From contig JNVV01000015.1 of NCBI GenBank assembly GCA_000733355.1, forward strand, positions 416,663 through 480,662: DNA of 64,000 nucleotides. The letters run 5' to 3'. The position numbers and the translations under genes were made by a program. Origin of the DNA: Falciphora oryzae (taxonomy: Eukaryota; Ascomycota; Sordariomycetes; Magnaporthales; Magnaporthaceae). The notes under the pieces were generated by a model that saw nothing but the letters and a program-made list of their open reading frames with translations, made no database searches and was not told the origin of the DNA. Shown here piece after piece: positions 12,000-22,988 of the stretch; the first letter of the stretch is position 1, and each line of letters starts with the position of its first letter.

Positions 12000-13326
12000 A
12001 TGGCCGAGATCCGCCGCAAGCTTGTCATCGTCGGTGACGGTGCCTGCGGTAAAACCTGTTTGTTGATGTAGGTCTGCCTTTTGCATTTGCCCTCGCCTGC
12101 TTTCCCGCTCCTCCTGCCCATTTCCCATCTCGAGTGAATCCCCATCGACAAACGCAAGCAGCAAACGCAGCACGTCATGGTCAATCAGCCGCGACGAGGC
12201 GGCCCCTTTCGGCGACTATCTACCTGCAACACAACACAATCCCCCATAAACGGCCCCTAGGAATCAATCGTCATGCTATCAGCCTTGCTAACTCTCTTCT
12301 TCCAGTGTCTTCTCCAAGGGCACTTTCCCTGAGGTACGATTTGATGCCGCTGCGAATCAGCTCCATTCTCCTTCGTCGAACCTGCTCGGTTCATTTCCTC
12401 GTCGTCATCGCTTCCGAAACACGTTACGATTGGCCCCTGCAGCTCGCCAAGGCCGGCGTGGCTGGCCCTCACCCGACCAGACCACACATCGCCGAAGCCT
12501 GCAACCGTCCTCTCCACGTCTTTTACCATCGTCGTTTTCATCGAACGATAACTTGTGCGGTCGAGACGCAGAGATGGTGTCCATTTCGAAACAATGCACA
12601 TACGCGGACACGTCCAGCTGTCATTCAGGATAAGCCTCCAAACTCTAACACGCGTTTAATTGCAGGTCTACGTCCCCACCGTTTTCGAGAACTATGTTGC
12701 CGACGTCGAGGTCGACGGCAAGCACGTCGAGCTGGCGCTATGGGATACGGCCGGTCAGGAGGATTACGACCGTCTCCGCCCTCTGTCCTACCCCGACTCG
12801 CACGTCATCCTGATCTGCTTCGCCATCGACTCTCCCGACTCTCTTGACAACGTTCAGGAGAAGGTAAGCATCCTCTCTCGCCGCCATAGCCTGTGAGAAT
12901 GAACCGCCCCTCGCTGACCACATGCCCGTTGTCTCGTATCCATAGTGGATCTCTGAGGTCCTGCACTTCTGCTCTGGCCTGCCCATCATCCTCGTCGGCT
13001 GCAAGAAGGATCTCCGCTACGACCAGAAGACGATCGAGGAGCTCCGCAAGACCAGCCAGAAGCCCGTCTCGCCCGAGGATGTATGTCTCCCCTGTGCACG
13101 TGATTTCTACTGCCATGATTCTGCATGACCAGACGGAACGGCGACTAACCTACTCATCTTTTTTTGCATACAGGGTGAGGAAATCAAGAAGAAGATCGGT
13201 GCCTACAAGTACCTCGAGTGCTCGGCCAAGACCAACGAGGGAGTCCGCGAGGTGTTCGAGCACGCCACACGAGCGGCCCTGCTGTCGCGCGGCAAGGCCA
13301 AGAAGAAGAAGTGCCTGATCCTCTAA
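12000..13326 (+). CDS. RHO1: Rho1 small GTPase
   Basis: Inferred exons 12000-12067, 12306-12333, 12666-12863, 12946-13080 and 13174-13326 give exactly 193 residues, the usual Rho1 length. The P-loop GDGACGKT, switch I ([11 protein letters not shown]), switch II ([18 protein letters not shown]) and the SAK guanine-specificity motif are intact. The C-terminus is a polylysine tract followed by CLIL. A leucine-ended CaaX box directs geranylgeranylation and plasma-membrane attachment. In fungi Rho1 activates beta-1,3-glucan synthase and the Pkc1 cell-wall integrity pathway. Exon 2 is only 28 bases, and introns 1 and 2 (238 and 332 bases) are much longer than others in this window, so automatic gene finders may miss the N-terminus. 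All splice junctions are GT-AG and keep frame. Confidence 0.98.
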
Positions 13327-14735
13327 GCCAGCTTGGTTACTAGCAATACCTTTGTCGCCCCTTAATCCCTGCGTCGAAATCCTTGTTCTCCTTTTGCGAA
13401 AGGCCCCTCCGCCGTTTGTATGATATCCCCGAAATCTACCACCAGGTTAGCACACGCCATGCTCTGCTCACCACCGATCCTTCTCTCTGCTGCTGCCGTT
13501 CCATTTGCCGACGCAACCGACCGACCAGGGGAAGCATGCGATGGTCCTCGGAGGGGGTCTAAGGGGGTTCGGGTGGAGTACGGCCCTGTTACTCTTTTTC
13601 CGTTGTTTTCTCCTTGTTTCTTTGATATTTCGACTGGAGTTCTACCTGTTCTTTGTTTTCTATCCTTGACACACTCCGAAGCCCCTTGGCCTGCGTCATT
13701 GCTTCATGTTGTGCCACACGGGACGAGGCATGGACAAGTTACGGGTCGGGGTTCCTCCAGCACCACGTCCTGCGGGCTTGGGGGATATACACTTTCATAA
13801 TCTCCCTTTGATTACGGCAAGGCAGCACAAATCTTTCTCGCATCTAAACGACGGCGAGCCCTGGGTCAGAAGACAGACTATGGAGACCAGGGAGAGACGG
13901 GGTTGGAAGAAGATGGAGAGGTACAGGCGGGTCAGGACAGCAGAGTGGGCAGGAAGAGGTAACCTCGCAACTGCGATGTGACTCGTTTTCCCGAGTGACG
14001 CACTACAACACTGTCGAATGAGAAATAACTCGGGAAAGCCTGGCCCAGTTTGAGGGAAGGGAGGAGAGTTGTTTGTCCATGTCTTTGTTTTAGGAAGTTC
14101 GGTCAAGTGGCTGAGAAGTGACTGCTTGACTCCCCAGGACAGAGCATTTTTATATCATAACTTGCGTTTTCTTTTTTTCGCACTTTTGTTTGCCTCCTGA
14201 TTTCCGTCGGGTATACTTGATTTTGCCCCTAATTTTGGTTTGATGTCTCTTTTCAGGTGTAATCTCGATCATGCGCTCGCGTAATCTGTCTCTTCACGAT
14301 GACTTTGTGAGACCCCGTCATGACCAACTGCCGTCCGTCTTGTCTCTTCCACCTCGCTGGTTTCCTGTTGTCAACATCGACAGGACGTTGGGAGAATCAC
14401 GGCACAGGCAAGTGGTTCATCTCGAGCTGTAGAAAAACATGCGGCCTGGCGTCAATCCTTAGGCAATGAGTGGCTCGGTGAATATGAAGCAGCATGAGCG
14501 GCCGAGCCAGTGGGAAAATGGGATCGGATCGAGCCCGTGATGGAAGATGTTCTCCTCATTCATCAAGCTTGCTTATCGTCGCCCAAAAAGCTAGTACGTA
14601 ATACCTCCCCAAGCACCATTCTTCTCCTTGAGCCTTCTCCAATTTCTGAAATTGACCAAGTGGTGGCGCCCTTTCTCCCACACTCCCATTCCCGCATCCA
14701 TGTGATAGGCTCTCGTTTACGCCAGCTTGGTCTGC
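13327..14735. other. RHO1 3' region and intergenic sequence
   Basis: About 1.4 kb between the RHO1 stop and the end of the microgene on the opposite strand. T-rich segments near 13600-13680 and 14150-14250 fit a long 3' UTR. No coding frame with family resemblance was found. Confidence 0.5.
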
Positions 14736-15039
14736 TTAGGCGGGGCAGCTCTGCTCGTAACAAAGGGGAGGCAAGAGGTTTGGCACAGTCAGCAATCCGT
14801 CTCATCCGATCAACTCGTAAAGCATCAGACATAACCCCCTCTTTCTCTCAGAGGAGACGGGAAGGAGGAGGAAAGAAACGGAAAGGGGATGGTGGGGAAA
14901 AAGGCAGTGGTGTGAATGTTAGGGTGGGATAGGGGGCGAGGCGAGGTAGCGAGGGGGGACTTACAGCTCCGCAGGAGCCGCACGTCTTAGAGGAGCCGTC
15001 CGAGGCGGCACCGCACTTGGGGCAAGAAGAGTCGTGCAT
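14736..15039 (-). CDS. Cysteine-rich metallothionein-like micropeptide (two exons)
   Basis: Inferred from the sequence, not from a long ORF. Exon 1 (15039-14965) encodes 25 residues: MHDSSCPKCGAASDGSSKTC, then GSCGA. It is followed immediately by a canonical GTAAGT donor. A 214-base intron with a GCTGACT branch sequence ends at GAGCAG/AG. Exon 2 (14750-14736) is AGC TGC CCC GCC TAA, giving SCPA and a stop, in phase 0. The 29-residue product has five cysteines: one CPKC pair, one CGSC pair and a final SC. Its small size, Cys-X2-Cys pairs and lack of aromatic residues resemble fungal metallothioneins and related cysteine-rich peptides, but I do not recognise the exact family. A TATA-like TATTTAAAG lies about 155 bases upstream. 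The leader is C/T-rich then A/C-rich, as in strongly expressed fungal genes. Metal binding is an inference. Confidence 0.6.
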
Positions 15040-15191
15040 GTTGGGCTAGATGGGTTTTTGTTCTTAGAGATTTGTTGTTCGCGAGTGTTCTCGTTGCTTA
15101 GTTTGGCAGAGAGGAAGAGGGACGAAAAAGGAACGAGTCGAAGAAGTGGAAGTCGAACGACGCGGGGTCCAAACGAAGTCCCCCTCGAATC

Positions 15192-15199
15192 TTTAAATA
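15192..15199 (-). promoter_or_regulatory. TATA-like box of the cysteine-rich microgene
   Basis: TATTTAAA read on the minus strand, about 155 bases upstream of the microgene start, followed by a C/T-rich then A/C-rich leader ending CCCAACATG. A well-placed TATA box supports treating the 25-codon exon as a real gene. Confidence 0.4.
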
Positions 15200-16768
15200 C
15201 TTTGGGGGGTCCTGCTCCCGCTCCTGTCTCCTCCCACCACCACCACCACCACCATGGATGTTCCAGGTGCCCCCAGGATGCACGCGATAACCTGCAATAA
15301 ACCCTAGCGAAAGTGAACTAAAACGTGGGTCACCACGAGAAGCGGGGGGAGCGGGATGGATGGATGGCCCTCGTGCGTTGATCTTGGCCGTTTACTAGGT
15401 ACCTTCAAGCCCATACATCATCCAGAACCCTGACTTTTTGGCTTTCAACGCCTGACCATGTCTTCCTTGCTGCCTGCCTACCTCTACGGCGGAGAAAGGA
15501 TGAGCGGTTGGCCAACAAAACCCGCCCCGCGGGCCTGCCCAATCCGGGCGCGTCCGTTTCCAATAAAACTCGACCGCGTTACCCACCGGCGCGGGCGGCG
15601 GAGCTGTCATGCGCATACATAGGGTTGCCCCGTTTGTGTTGTAATCTGTTTTATGGGTTGGGAAAAAAAATAAAAAAAAAAAAGTACCTTTTTTTGCGTC
15701 CATTTTCACGAGCTTGCTATGTTGTTGTCCTCGCCTAGGTCGAGATAGGATCGTCCGTTTCCATCTATACAAGACTGACAAAGGTAAACTTCGCACGACG
15801 ATAGGATATCTTGCCTAGGCGTGATGTATGTGCATATCTATGTGCAGCAGCTACGTCTAGCCTACCGGCCTCCACACCCCTCGGTCTTCCCCCATCAGGG
15901 CGGTCGGCGGGCGTCGTCATATGTCATGTCATACGACCGACGGGAGCTGCAACGCATAATCGCGGCTCGATGATAGGCGGCTATGGGGCCCCCGCACCTA
16001 CCTACCCACTCCACAGATACAAACGTACCCCCAACCCAACCCAGCTTCGTCGCGCCTCGCCTCGTCCCTTGTGATGTACGGCATATGCCTTGGCCGAACC
16101 CCTCCCTTCCGGGGCAGGCAAGCGATGCGGTGCGGGGGCGCACTCTGTAGTGTTGTAGCAGAGAGGGAGAGACCCTAGCCTGCCGCCGTAACCCGCCCAC
16201 ATGACATTGCGCGTCGGCATTGGAAAGGGGTGGGGGCCGGACGCCTGGTCCTTGTCGACTGCCTTGGGGTTGTGCATCTGGCTGCTCTGTTCTGCCTTGT
16301 TAGTTGTGTCGTTTCTGCCTACCGTACGTCTTTCCAAGAAACCGGTGCGTTTCTGTCCGAGTTGAAACTTTCGGCCGGGGCAAGACAACAGCAGGCCCAA
16401 CGGTGAAACGAGCTGGCGAGGAAGGGAGCGTGAGAAGAACCGAGAAAATTTCAAGTTTTGTTGGATTCGAGCCCCGTGTCTTGTAAGGAGGAAAACGCCT
16501 TTTTCCATATGTGGGTAGATACATAGATTCCCCGTGTTTCTGCTTGAACTCCCCCAACCAATCTATTGCTTGTGTTTTGTGTCTTGCCCCTTTGCCATTG
16601 GAACACCTCGCAGAACACCCATCCGAGTAGCAAGCCCAAAGATTTAGGCAAACACAGGAAAAAAAAAAAAAAAAGTAATAGGAAAGAATATGAAAAGGAA
16701 ATGGTGATGCGAAGGATCGCCTGTCATTATAGTGGGGTTACATGGAAAAAAACGAAAAGGTGCTTATT
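15200..16768. other. Intergenic region between microgene and transporter gene
   Basis: A CCACCA repeat lies at 15234-15254 and A-runs at about 15662-15682 and 16659-16673. The open frames on both strands are short and unconvincing. The stretch next to 16768 is probably the transporter 3' UTR. Confidence 0.5.
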
Positions 16769-18788
16769 CTACATGCATTGCGCATGGCCTCCTTCGCCTG
16801 TAAAAGAAGAGTTGCGGCGTTAGCAATGGACGTGACGACAAGACGAAAAAGGCCCGTAGACTCACCACTAATAATCTTGCCCACAGCCTGCACCAGACTA
16901 ATAGCCATGACGGCGCAGCCAAAAGCCACAATGGCCATGGCCACGTAGGTGCGCCAGCTGCGCGTCGCGAGCTTGATGTAGCACAGCGGCGGCAGGATGT
17001 ACGCCATCGCACAGGCCGAGGTGCTCCCCACGAGCTCGAAGATGACGCCCAGGTCGCAGGTAAGCAGGCTCAGCACCATGGCGGACACGACCAGGCCCGT
17101 GCTGAGGACCAGGTGCAGCCTGAGGCTGAACCCGGGGAGGGTGGGCCAAAAGTAGTTCATCATGACCTCGCGGCACACGAACGCCTCGAGCGGCAGGGTC
17201 GTCAGCATGTTGAGGCCGAAGCAGAGGCGGGCGACGGTCACCATGGTGTTGTCCGAGGGGAAGTTGTTGAGCACGTTGCCGAGCGTCTTGTCGCCAAAGG
17301 TCAGGAAGCCGGCCAGGGCCAGGATGAGGCAGGCCAGCATGGAGACGCCGGTCGAGTAGTGCGTCACGCGCGAGAAGCGGTCGATGGTGGGGGTCTTGAG
17401 GGAGCCGTAGATGAGGAGGGAGTTGTGGTGGCAGACGAAGGCTGTGTTTGTGGAGGTGGCTGTTAGTCTCTATATGGAGCATAGGAGCAGGATAAGGTAG
17501 GTGGTGGGCAGGTGTATGTCATACCAAAAGAAATCACGCCAATGGCCTGCGATATGCCCGAGTTCACCGTGAGCAGCGGCGTGCTGAACGAGCCCCTGGC
17601 CTCCCTGGGCGTCAGCGCGCCCTGGACCACGACCGTGACGACGATGACGGCCATGCTGACCAGCGCGAGCGTGCTCGCCTTGGCCAGCTTGGAGATGTCC
17701 CGGTAGAGCGTCAGGGGGTAGCTGATGCCCATTGTGAAGATCACAATCACGACCCTCCGGTCCGCCAGCATGCCCAGGACCGGGTACTCGGTGAGGTTCG
17801 GCCAGATGGCCAGCAGGACGTGCGGGATGCTGTCGCCGACGATGACCCCGAAGGCCACCATGCCGCCGAACGCAAAGGCCCACTGGGCCAGGCTGATGGC
17901 GACCAGGCCCGTGCGGCCGAAGCAGCGCTCGACGGTGCCCTGGAAGCTGTTTGCGCCCGAGAGCTTGCTGTTGATGACGATGAGGCAGATGGTCCAGTCG
18001 ACGACGACTGTGAGCCCGACCAGCAGCAGCACGCCCGCCAGCAGGCCGGCCTGCTTGAAGGCGTACGGCTGCCCGATGATGCCCGCGCCGATGATGCTGT
18101 TGGCCATGTTCATAAAGGCGGACCGCAGGCCGCTCTTGGGCCGGCCGTCGTGCGGGTGGTCGCCGACGTCCGTGCCGTCACCTTCGTCATCTTCCGTAGT
18201 CCAGCCGCCTTCTGAAGACGCGCGCCGGGCCGCGCGCCGCTCGCTGCCCCAGGAGCGGCCGCTGTTGGCGAGGGCGACGGCGGGGGCCTCGATCTCGGTC
18301 AGCAGCAGGCGGCGCTGCTCCTCGCCGCCGGCGTTCTCGGGCTCCGAGTCGACGTCGAAGCTGTCCATGCTGTCGAAGCTGTCGCGCGACGAAGGGGAGA
18401 TGAGCGGGAACTGGAAGCCGGCCGACGGGCGGCGGGCCTGCTGTTGTTGTACGGCGAACACGGGGTTGTCGTCGACGACGGTCGGGGTCAGGTCGAAGCG
18501 CACGCGGTTCGGGGTGCGCGGGCCGGACGACAGGCCCGGCGAGTGCAGGGCCGGGCGCGGCGACAGCTGCTGCGGGCGTTGTTGCTGCCGGCCCGGGTTG
18601 CTGGACGTGGCGGCGGCGGAGGGCGGTGCTATAAGGGGGCTGAGGGAGCCCGAGTCGTGGTGGTCGTCGCCGGCGCCGTCGTCCGGGCCGGTCGGGGCGG
18701 CCAGGAGGCCGGTGTCTTCGTCGTCGTCGGCATGCTGGGCGTTGTTTCCTCGAGCAGCTTCTGGGTGGTTGGATCTGGCCTTGGCCAT
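16769..18788 (-). CDS. AVT-family vacuolar amino acid transporter
   Basis: Three inferred exons (18788-17525, 17441-16866, 16797-16769) encode 622 residues. The first 220 or so residues are a disordered, acidic and serine-rich cytosolic tail (a DDDEDTG segment, RFDLTPTVVDDNPVF), as in fungal AVT proteins. About eleven hydrophobic segments of the AAAP/Aa_trans fold follow, starting near SAFMNMANSIIGAGIIGQPY, the classical first helix with its GAG motif. Splicing at 17525/17441 yields GVISFAFVCHHNSLLIYGSL, strongly conserved in the family. The last exon adds only a nine-residue tail ending GEGGHAQCM; without it the frame would read on into intron. Family members move neutral or basic amino acids across the vacuolar membrane with protons; substrate and direction cannot be read from the sequence. 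The 5' side faces the sulfatase remnants. Confidence 0.92.
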
Positions 18789-19272
18789 TGGGGCTCGTGG
18801 TGCATCACCTGCTCATCTTGCGGCGCCGGGTGTTGGAGGGAGCAGGCTGTCGCTCTTCGAGGTTAGAGGCGGGCGTGGGATTGGGGATCAGGCTTTTCGG
18901 CAAGAGAGCCTATACGTAGGTGGGTGGCCCAGGTGAGAGTCTCTGCTGAAGCTTCTTGTATGACCGCGATTCGGATCTGATCCGTGGCCGCAAAGTGTCA
19001 AACCGCCGGCCTGTTGCGAAAAAAAAGGGGTCCGGACCAGGGAGCGCCCTGCTGCCCTGGCTAGCTGCGATTAGATAAGGAAATGGGACCGAGCTCCACT
19101 TAGACTAACCTAAGCTCTCGTTGGACTCAATAAAGGATGCCGCATTCGTCGATGAATCCGCTATGTCATTTACTTGAATAAAGGCGAACGAAAACAGCGT
19201 ATTTTCCCAAGACACATTCATTCGGAGGCTGGAGGCTAGACTGCGAATCCCGGATTTGGAGGTTTTCGGACG
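18789..19272. other. Upstream region of the transporter gene
   Basis: AT-richer than the flanking genes toward 19080-19250 and without a recognisable gene. It holds the transporter promoter and borders the decayed sulfatase fragments. Confidence 0.4.
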
Positions 19273-19494
19273 TCATGTGCACTCCAAAAACCCTTTGTAT
19301 TCCCATATCTCCTGGGACAATTCTGAGTACAAATAGCCCGCATCTCTCTCTCTGCCTTCCAGATGCTTTACCTCATTTCTTTTACCATCCCGGCCTACAG
19401 ACACATTCTGGCTCTTTGCACACCATACACCGTACTGAATCTCAATACTGCTAACAGTAATCCTCTTCTTTTCTTGCGGAATCCCTTTCTTCAT
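19273..19494 (-). pseudogene. Possible diverged arylsulfatase fragment
   Basis: A 73-residue open frame whose second half (an Ile-Glu-x-Gln-Tyr-Gly start and a GYLYS motif followed by Gln/Glu-rich residues) loosely parallels the penultimate exon of the neighbouring arylsulfatase (NVEYWGT to GYLYSHWCETSDVELYN). It has no splice context and no start of its own. The similarity is weak and read by eye, so chance remains possible. Confidence 0.25.
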
Positions 19495-19849
19495 ACCCGC
19501 CCCAACACAGCCGCCCTTTCGCGAGCTCGATGACAGTTACGGCCCCCTATAACCTATAAACAAGCACCCGCTGCCGTTAATCGTTTTGATCGGGAGGTAG
19601 TGAAGTCGAATACGCCTGCCAAAACTAACCCGTTCTTAACGATAGCCCGGTCTACACGTGTGCCAACCCCGGGAACGTCTGCCAGCCAGCCCCCGGACGT
19701 CGTCATGAACCACGGCCCAGCTTATACGTGTACCGCCTACGCCTAATACACGGACGGCCGGGCTGTGTTCCATGATGGCGTTTTGGCGGCTGGATGGTAG
19801 ATGTTGTCGGGCCTGGTATACGTATACACGGGCTGTCGTTGAGGACGGC

Positions 19850-20040
19850 GTCGGCGGGTGGATCGAGGGAGATGCTGTAGCTGGCCACGACGGTTTCCCA
19901 CGGGTTGCGGCACGTATTCTTGGCGTAGGATTTGGTTAGTAGCATGGGCACGTTGAAGCGGTTTATTGTTAAAAGTTGCGTGTCCGAGGTCGGGTTGAGG
20001 GCGAGCGAGGAAGTCATGGGGGTGTCTTGCTCGGCCATGC
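19850..20040 (-). pseudogene. Truncated duplicate of the arylsulfatase last exon
   Basis: On the minus strand this segment reads AEQDTPMTSSLALNPTSDTQ and later TCRNPWETVVAS. It closely parallels the start of the intact last exon at 20694 (LALNPTPETQ, TCRNPWQTVVAN). The parallel covers roughly 60 codons and then stops: the remaining 110 residues of the exon are absent and the reading continues into unrelated sequence. Several differences are C-to-T or G-to-A, and the CAG that serves as acceptor in the intact gene is CAA here. It is therefore a dead fragment of a local duplication. Confidence 0.65.
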
Positions 20041-20193
20041 TTTTGTAAAGGTAGACACTGTTTTTTGAGAGGCGATCAAGAACACTTGACGCACACACCC
20101 TCCATTAGAGCACTGTGGGCTAGACGGCGAGTGCACGTATACATCGTAATCTATACCAACATTAATACCAATGCTAACATATCTAAAGGACCC

Positions 20194-22490
20194 CTAGAGA
20201 GCCCGGATCCCCCTCGGCTGCAGCGGGTCTAGCTCCTCCTTGGTGAGCGGCCTCGCCTGCTTGAGGATATCCTCCAGCGTCGCGTGCCTCTGCTCCGCCG
20301 TGCCCTCGGGCTTGTCGTTAGCCACCAGCGGCGTGAACTTGTAGCTCGGCCCCAGCGACCGCGTGTAGTTGCGGTGCGCGAGCCCCAACCCCTGTTGCGC
20401 GGTCGCCGGCCAGAAGGGCGCCTCGTTGGCCGCCAGCTGCACCGGCAGGCACTTTGCGACGGTGACTTTTGGGAAGGACGCGAACAGGTCGTCGAATCGG
20501 GCGTCCATGGCCTGCTTGAGGGAGGTGACGGCTCCCGCCGCGGTCGAGTTGGCCACGACGGTCTGCCAGGGGTTGCGGCACGTGTCCTCGGCGCAGGACT
20601 TGGTCGCGAGGAGGAGCGCGTTGAGGCGGTTCATCAGGCGCTGGGTTTCTGGGGTTGGGTTGAGGGCGAGGTTGGTGATCTCGTGGGGGTCGTCCTGCTC
20701 GGTCACATCTTGTCAGATCTGATCTCTAAAGAGAACTCAGCCTCAGGTTTTCCCTTGAACTTACAATGGTGTTGTAAAGCTCCACGTCGCTGGTCTCGCA
20801 CCAGTGGGAGTACAGATACCCGAACCCATCCCCAGCAATCCGGATCGTCTTGTACGTGTTCTTGGGCGACGCGAACCGGCTGGTCGGCGTGCCGATGGAC
20901 GCGGTGCCCCAGTACTCGACGTTGAGCACCTCGGCGTTGCCGCCCTCGCCCGAGCCCGGGTGCTTCATCTGCGGGTCCTTCCACTGCGGCAGAAGACTGC
21001 GGCCGTCGAGGAAGACGGGAAGGTCTTTTTGTGCTACGCCCGCGATGTCGAGGAAAGTCGGCGCCAGGTCCAGGTGCGAGCCCACCAGCGTCGACCGCGC
21101 GCCCTGCGGCACGCCCGGCCCCCGCACCACGAAGGGGAGGTTGGTGTCCTCGGCGAAGGGCGTCGTCTTTCCCACCGCCATGCGGTGCTGGCCGAGGTGG
21201 TAGCCGTTGTCGGACGTGTAGACGACTTTGCGCGATACGTTAGTATTTTACACATGTGAAAAGGTTCAAAAACTGCAAGTGCTCACCGTAAGTGTTGTCC
21301 AGAACGCCCTTCTCCTCCAGCTTGGCCACGACATCGGCGACCATCTCGTCGATGCCGACCAGCGCCTGGGCCCGGCGGCGGTACTCGGCGTCGGCCCAGC
21401 TCACGTCGTCGTCGCCCATGAGCTTGAGGTCACGGATCCACGAGACCTTGTTCTTCTGGACCTCGTCGGGCGGGTTGAAGGCCGGCGTGCGCGGCACCGT
21501 GGCGTTGAGGAAGAGGCCCTCGTGGCGCTGGCAGGGGACTGTGGTGGCCGTCTCGTCGTCCACGTGCGGGGCCGTCGGCGAGAGGAACAGGAAGAAGGGC
21601 TGGTCCTGCTGCGCGGTGAGCTTGTCGAGGCGGTCGAGGCTGAGGGCGGCTGTTAGCGCACATGTGCGGTGTCGCTTTTTGGGTGGAGGTTGGATCTTAC
21701 GCCTTGGCTCGGATAATGTCCGTCTGGTGGAAACCCTTGAACCAGACAGGAGTGTTTCCGTTCTCCGACATGACCACCGAGTTGGGGGTGGTCTGGTACG
21801 GCTCAAGCTGCAGAGTTCAACTTGAGCATTAGCAAACATGCCACACTGGAAGAAGCCTTCTTTGGTTGTGCTGGCTTACAAAGACGTCGACGTAGTTCCA
21901 ACCCTTCGGCTGAGAAGCCCAGTTCAGGATGTTGACCCCGTTCAGGAACTTGCCAACATCTGCCTCTATATGTCAGTTGACGGTAATGAACTTCTTTGTT
22001 TGTACCGAGACTTACACTCGGTCCGGTAGCCGGCCTTGTTGAGCCAATGGGGCAGGTAGTCGTTCATCTCTCCCGAAAGAGCAAACTTTTCGTAGTTTCC
22101 ACTATCGAAAAGCCAAGGGGATCGACCATGTCAGCTACCTGCTTCGCCGTATAACACAGGCCAAAAAGAGGGCATAACACAAAGGCCAAAAAAGACCTAC
22201 CCAGGGGCAAACACATTCGTAACATTCGTATTATGCGCCGCCTGCCCGCGCAGCAGCGTGACCCTGCTGGGGCAGCACTGCGCCGACGTGGTGTGGTGGT
22301 TGACGAAGCTGCTGCCCTTGGCCACCAGCTCCCGCTGCACCGCGTCCATGAACTGCATCGAGCCCAGGCGCACGTCCTGGTCGTCGCTCATGATGACCAC
22401 GACGTTGGGCCGCCCCGCCGCAGCGGCCGCGTGCTGGAGGCTCAGGGCAACAATGGCCCATTGGGCCAGGGAGAACCACTGGACCGCCAT
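20194..22490 (-). CDS. Secreted arylsulfatase
   Basis: Seven inferred exons (22490-22201, 22101-22016, 21959-21880, 21807-21701, 21639-21287, 21225-20765, 20694-20194) give 625 residues of the alkaline-phosphatase-like sulfatase superfamily, which hydrolyses sulfate esters. The chosen start gives a signal peptide (MAVQWFSLAQWAIVALSLQH) before AAAAAGRPNVVVIMSDDQDV, where Asp36 and Asp37 would bind calcium. The CCPSR motif holds the cysteine (Cys72) converted to formylglycine. YVGKFLNGVNILNW, QPFFLFLSPTAPH and VYTSDNGYHLGQH are further active-site blocks. Exon 5 starts at the second possible AG (21639), because only this acceptor restores AKALDRLDKL in frame. Retained cysteines and Asn-X-Thr sites suit secretion. 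A transposon sits about 410 bases upstream of the start, and duplicate fragments lie beyond the 3' end. Substrate is unknown; scavenging of sulfate from aromatic esters is the usual proposal. Confidence 0.93.
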
Positions 22491-22900
22491 GTCGGTGTCG
22501 GGGAGGAGCTTGTCTGGGCCGCCTCGGAGGAGGGAGTAGGCGAGGAGAGACAGGGCCGCTGCCAAGAACAAGGTGGTGATGGATCGTCTCGACCGCGCGG
22601 TGAGCCAGCAGGATGGGCAGCCGGCCGGTCCATGGCGGTGGTGGCCGTGGTGAGCCGGGGGGTTATTTAAATTCTTACACCGCGAAGCAGTCCTCGGGTA
22701 TTGCTCCCCGAATCCGGACTCTGCTCCCCGGGCGCCTTTCCCGACCTTGGACGGCATGACCGAAGACCCCGGCTTGAGCGAGGCCCACCGCAAGGGAAAA
22801 AGGCACGTTCGAAAATTGGGCCTATGCGTTGTTCTCGCGGTCACCAAAGATATTGTGGGATTCTGACCTGTACAAGCCGAGTCAAGAACACCAAGCATTA

Positions 22901-22988
22901 CTTGGGGGCTGTGCGTTGTGGGCCCCCTCTCAAGAGAGGGGGTCACAAAATGCAAGATCATCCACAAAAATAAGGATCACTAATCCAC
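22901..22988. repeat. Left terminal inverted repeat of transposon
   Basis: 88 bases beginning CTTGGGGGCTGTGCG directly after a TA at 22899-22900. They match the reverse complement of 25646-25733 with two mismatches, both G in the right copy versus A here. Inside, 22923-22942 forms a near-perfect hairpin of C-rich and G-rich arms around AA. Confidence 0.93.

Noticed and set aside
12134..12847. 237-codon open frame across RHO1 introns
   Set aside because: Overlaps RHO1 exons in another frame; the RHO1 reading is exact along its length.
16440..16500. tRNA-like T-arm sequence (GGATTCGAGCCCC)
   Set aside because: No matching acceptor, D-arm or anticodon arm can be folded around it.
22491..22967. 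Longer N-terminus for the arylsulfatase from the upstream ATG
   Set aside because: The upstream part of that frame runs through the transposon TIR; the ATG at 22490 gives a clean signal peptide.
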